From positions 1 to 17,203 of the forward strand of contig JAYSTR010000227.1 in NCBI GenBank assembly GCA_043719555.1: a stretch of DNA of 17,203 nt, in the 5' to 3' direction. The translations under genes were made by a program, and so were the position numbers. The notes under the pieces are model-generated. The model saw only the letters and a list, made by a program, of their open reading frames with translations. It made no database searches and was not told the DNA's origin. This DNA is from UBA4416 sp043719555. GTDB lineage: Bacteria; Bacteroidota; Bacteroidia; B-17B0; Aurantibacillaceae. The stretch's first letter is position 1; each line of letters opens with the position of its first letter. Shown here one piece after another: positions 15,018 through 17,203 of the stretch.

Positions 15018-15620
15018 TTATTTAGTTTTTGGTACAAACACTTTGGTTTTATAATCAGCTCTGAATTTTCCTTTAGAGATATCCATTAATTTCCCGCTAA
15101 TTAACTTTCGTTTAAATGGACTGATTTTATCTGTAAATAAAACTCCTTCAATGTGATCGTATTCGTGCTGTATAACACGTGCAATTACACCGTCGTAGGT
15201 TTCTATGTGTTTTTTAAATTTCTCATCGTAATACTCAATTGTAACTGTTGGTTTACGCAACACATCTTCTCTAATTTTTGGGATACTTAAACAACCCTCA
15301 TTAAATTTCCACTCCTCACCTACTTCTTCAATAATTTGTGCATTGATAAAGGTTTTTTTAAACCCTTCCATTTGTTTAATTTCCTCGGCAGTAAATTCCG
15401 ACTCCTCATCTTCATCCACTTCAGCAAATGGAGTAGCATCAACCAAAAACAAACGAATGGCTTTTCCAATTTGTGGTGCCGCTAAACCCACGCCAGCTGC
15501 ATCGTACATAGTATCGTACATATCTTTAATTAATTGAGTAAGATTTGGATAATCTTTATCAATATCAACACATTTTTTTCTTAATACTGGATCGCCGTAT
15601 ACTACTATGGGGTAAATCAT
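15018..15620 (-). CDS. def: Peptide deformylase
   Basis: This 200-residue protein carries the three metalloprotease motifs of the family: GVGLAAPQ (43-50), EGCLS (108-112; Cys110 binds the metal) and HEYDH (152-156, with the catalytic Glu and two metal His). It removes the N-formyl group from nascent proteins. A glutamate/aspartate-rich insertion of roughly 25 residues (about 66-92, VDEDEESEFTAEE) separates the first strands from FINAQIIEE. It is longer than in E. coli, but I have seen such inserts in Bacteroidota enzymes. The C-terminus is basic (KGKFRADYKTKVFVPKTK). The gene lies downstream of guaB, separated by a repeat-rich 77-nt spacer, and upstream of a TPR lipoprotein gene with a 2-nt gap. 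Start at ATG 15620 gives the canonical MIYPIVVYGDPVLR. Confidence 0.97.
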   Translation of the reverse strand: MIYPIVVYGDPVLRKKCVDIDKDYPNLTQLIKDMYDTMYDAAGVGLAAPQIGKAIRLFLVDATPFAEVDEDEESEFTAEEIKQMEGFKKTFINAQIIEEVGEEWKFNEGCLSIPKIREDVLRKPTVTIEYYDEKFKKHIETYDGVIARVIQHEYDHIEGVLFTDKISPFKRKLISGKLMDISKGKFRADYKTKVFVPKTK

Positions 15621-15629
15621 TTTTATTAG

Positions 15630-15687
15630 TTTTTAGTGTTTAGTTTTTAGTGCTTAGTATTATATTAAAAACTAAGCACTAAACACT
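15630..15687. repeat. Tandem 14-mer and long inverted repeat between guaB and def
   Basis: Two near-identical 14-mers, TTTTTAGTGTTTAG (15630-15643) and TTTTTAGTGCTTAG (15644-15657), differ at one base. TTTAGTGCTTAGT (15646-15658) is perfectly complementary to ACTAAGCACTAAA (15671-15683), with a 12-nt loop. AGTGTTTAG (15635-15643) can also pair with CTAAACACT (15679-15687), so alternative hairpins exist. It resembles dispersed TTAGTGTTTAGTGCTTAG repeats of Bacteroidota. Without a clean T-run it is a doubtful terminator, though it might attenuate read-through from guaB or stabilise mRNA ends. Confidence 0.7.
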
Positions 15688-15697
15688 TAAAATTATT

Positions 15698-17173
15698 TTA
15701 TCTTGTATAATTTGGTGCTTCTCTTGTAATCACAACATCGTGCGGATGACTTTCTTTTACCCCTGCTGATGTTATTTTGGTGAATTTAGCCGATTGTAAT
15801 GCTTTTACATCTTTTGCGCCACAATAGCCCATTCCTGCTCTTAAGCCACCAATTAACTGATACATTACATCTGCTAAATGTCCTTTGTATGGCACTCGTC
15901 CGCTAATACCTTCTGGTACTAATTTTTTAATGTCATCTTCTGCATCCTGAAAGTAACGATCCTTAGACCCTTTTTGCATCGCTTCTAAACTTCCCATTCC
16001 ACGGTATGCTTTAAACTGACGGCCTTCAAAAATAATGGTTTCTCCCGGACTCTCTTCAACTCCTGCAAACATACCACCCATCATTACCGTACTTGCGCCA
16101 GCTGCAATTGCTTTAACAATGTCTCCCGTAAAACGAATACCACCATCTGCAATAATTGGTAAACGTCCTTTTAATGCTTCAGCAACATCTAAAATAGCTG
16201 ATAACTGAGGAACGCCAACACCTGCAATAACACGCGTTGTACAAATAGATCCTGGCCCTATACCAACTTTTACACCATCAGCTCCTGCTTTCATTAAAGC
16301 TAAAGCTGCATCGCCAGTAGCAATATTACCTACTACAACTTGTAAATTTTTATATTTTTTCTTTACAACCTTTAGCATATTAATTACACCTTTTGAGTGA
16401 CCGTGAGCCGTATCAATAATAATCGCATCTACACCAGCAGATACCAATGCATCTACACGCTCCATTGTATCAGCTGTAATACCAACCGCTGCCGCAACAC
16501 GTAAACGTCCCATATCATCCTTTGCAGCATTGGGGCGAACTTTAATTTTAATAATATCCTTATAGGTAATTAAACCAATGAGTCTTTTGTTTTTATCTAA
16601 AATCGGTAATTTTTCAATTTTATGATCTTGTAAAATTACTTCGGCTTGTTTTAAGGTAACACCCTGAACAGCTGTAATAGCTTTACTTGCAGGAGTCATT
16701 ACTTCTTTTACCAAACGCTTTAAATTTTTCTCGAAACGTAAATCGCGATTAGTAACAATACCAACAAATTTTTTATCAGCATCAACAACAGGCACACCAC
16801 CAATTTTATTTTCGGCCATAATATTTAAAGCATCATTAATGGTAGCTGTTTGCACAATCGTTAACGGATCAACAATCATCCCGCTTTCACTACGCTTTAC
16901 TTTACGCACGTGCATCGCTTGCTCAGCAATAGTCATATTTTTGTGTAAAACACCTATACCGCCTTCTTGAGCAATAGTAATTGCCATTTGGTATTCGGTA
17001 ACTGTATCCATTGCAGCCGATACTATAGGAGAATTTACTTTGATGTTTTTGGTGAAATAACTAGCAATACTCACCTCGCGAGGCAATACCTCTGAATAAG
17101 CAGGAACTAATAAAACATCATCATAAGTTAATCCTTCGGATACAAATTTGTTTGCTAAAAACGACGAAGCCAT
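15698..17173 (-). CDS. guaB: Inosine-5'-monophosphate dehydrogenase
   Basis: This 491-residue protein matches bacterial IMPDH in length and order. The barrel starts at SEGLTYDDVLLVPAYSEVLP (12-31). Two CBS domains follow at about 95-210 (ENKIGGVPVVDADKKFVGIVTNRD, HKIEKLPILDKNKRLIGLITYKD). The active-site loop is GPGSICTTR (307-315), with Cys311 forming the thioimidate with IMP. Then come GGIRFTGD (344-351), YRGMGS (390-395) and the mobile flap around PEGISGRVPYKG (420-431). It oxidises IMP to XMP with NAD, the first committed step of GMP synthesis; the CBS pair usually senses adenine/guanine nucleotides. The start ATG at 17171-17173 leaves 30 nt of upstream sequence, too little to judge the promoter. 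Downstream on the same strand are the repeat-rich spacer and def. Confidence 0.98.
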   Translation of the reverse strand: MASSFLANKFVSEGLTYDDVLLVPAYSEVLPREVSIASYFTKNIKVNSPIVSAAMDTVTEYQMAITIAQEGGIGVLHKNMTIAEQAMHVRKVKRSESGMIVDPLTIVQTATINDALNIMAENKIGGVPVVDADKKFVGIVTNRDLRFEKNLKRLVKEVMTPASKAITAVQGVTLKQAEVILQDHKIEKLPILDKNKRLIGLITYKDIIKIKVRPNAAKDDMGRLRVAAAVGITADTMERVDALVSAGVDAIIIDTAHGHSKGVINMLKVVKKKYKNLQVVVGNIATGDAALALMKAGADGVKVGIGPGSICTTRVIAGVGVPQLSAILDVAEALKGRLPIIADGGIRFTGDIVKAIAAGASTVMMGGMFAGVEESPGETIIFEGRQFKAYRGMGSLEAMQKGSKDRYFQDAEDDIKKLVPEGISGRVPYKGHLADVMYQLIGGLRAGMGYCGAKDVKALQSAKFTKITSAGVKESHPHDVVITREAPNYTR

Positions 17174-17203
17174 AAGATTGAATTTTAGGTTTAAAATTCG
17201 GGC

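Noticed and set aside
1..17203. CRISPR array, tRNA/rRNA genes, insertion sequences or prophage genes
   Set aside because: I found no regularly spaced direct repeats, no transposase or integrase motifs and no recognisable structural RNA genes on either strand.

Overview
The window looks like chromosomal DNA of a low-GC member of the Bacteroidota, probably of the flavobacterial/sphingobacterial type. Three things point there. Several gene starts are preceded by the Bacteroidota -7 promoter box TAnnTTTG. Shine-Dalgarno sequences are largely absent. The protein variants are typical of the phylum: IMP dehydrogenase, peptide deformylase with an acidic insert, DbpA-like helicase with a DEFD motif, and DUF7033-type polysaccharide deacetylase. 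It has no rRNA, tRNA, CRISPR, transposase or phage gene that I can recognise. No intergenic stretch exceeds 300 bases.

Left part (1-5992, minus strand). Read in the direction of transcription, this holds a small addiction-module-antitoxin-like protein, an exported TIMP/NTR-like plus MORN_2-repeat protein, two tandem paralogues of a polysaccharide-deacetylase-like family, a glutamine-hydrolysing asparagine synthase, and the 5' part of a 3-phosphoglycerate/2-hydroxyacid dehydrogenase gene that runs off the left edge. Overlaps of 1 and 4 nt and gaps of about 6 nt suggest one transcript from a TTG-N18-TAAATTTG promoter at 5985-6013. The deacetylase-like pair next to an amidotransferase is reminiscent of surface-glycan modification clusters. 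This is the part of the window least explained by known biology. The upstream paralogue lacks any canonical start codon in front of clearly conserved sequence.

Middle part (6118-13109, plus strand). A divergently transcribed AAA+ ATPase of the AAA_14/DUF4143 family sits behind an inverted repeat and a TACATTTG box. It is followed by housekeeping genes: bifunctional glutamate formimidoyltransferase/formimidoyl-THF cyclodeaminase (ftcD), the signal recognition particle GTPase (ffh) and FolD. Interspersed are a small lipoprotein and an exported protein of unknown function. FtcD makes 5,10-methenyl-THF, a substrate or product of FolD, so the two belong to the same one-carbon network. A short cluster of dispersed palindromic repeats lies between ffh and the lipoprotein.

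Right part (13110-17203). A DbpA-like DEAD-box RNA helicase on the plus strand converges on a minus-strand series: guaB (IMP dehydrogenase), def (peptide deformylase) and a TPR-like lipoprotein. Between guaB and def is a 14-bp tandem repeat and large inverted repeat built from TTTAGTGCTTAG-type units.

Most of the right two thirds is ordinary core genome. Observations worth following are concentrated in 3538-6180 and in the three repeat loci.
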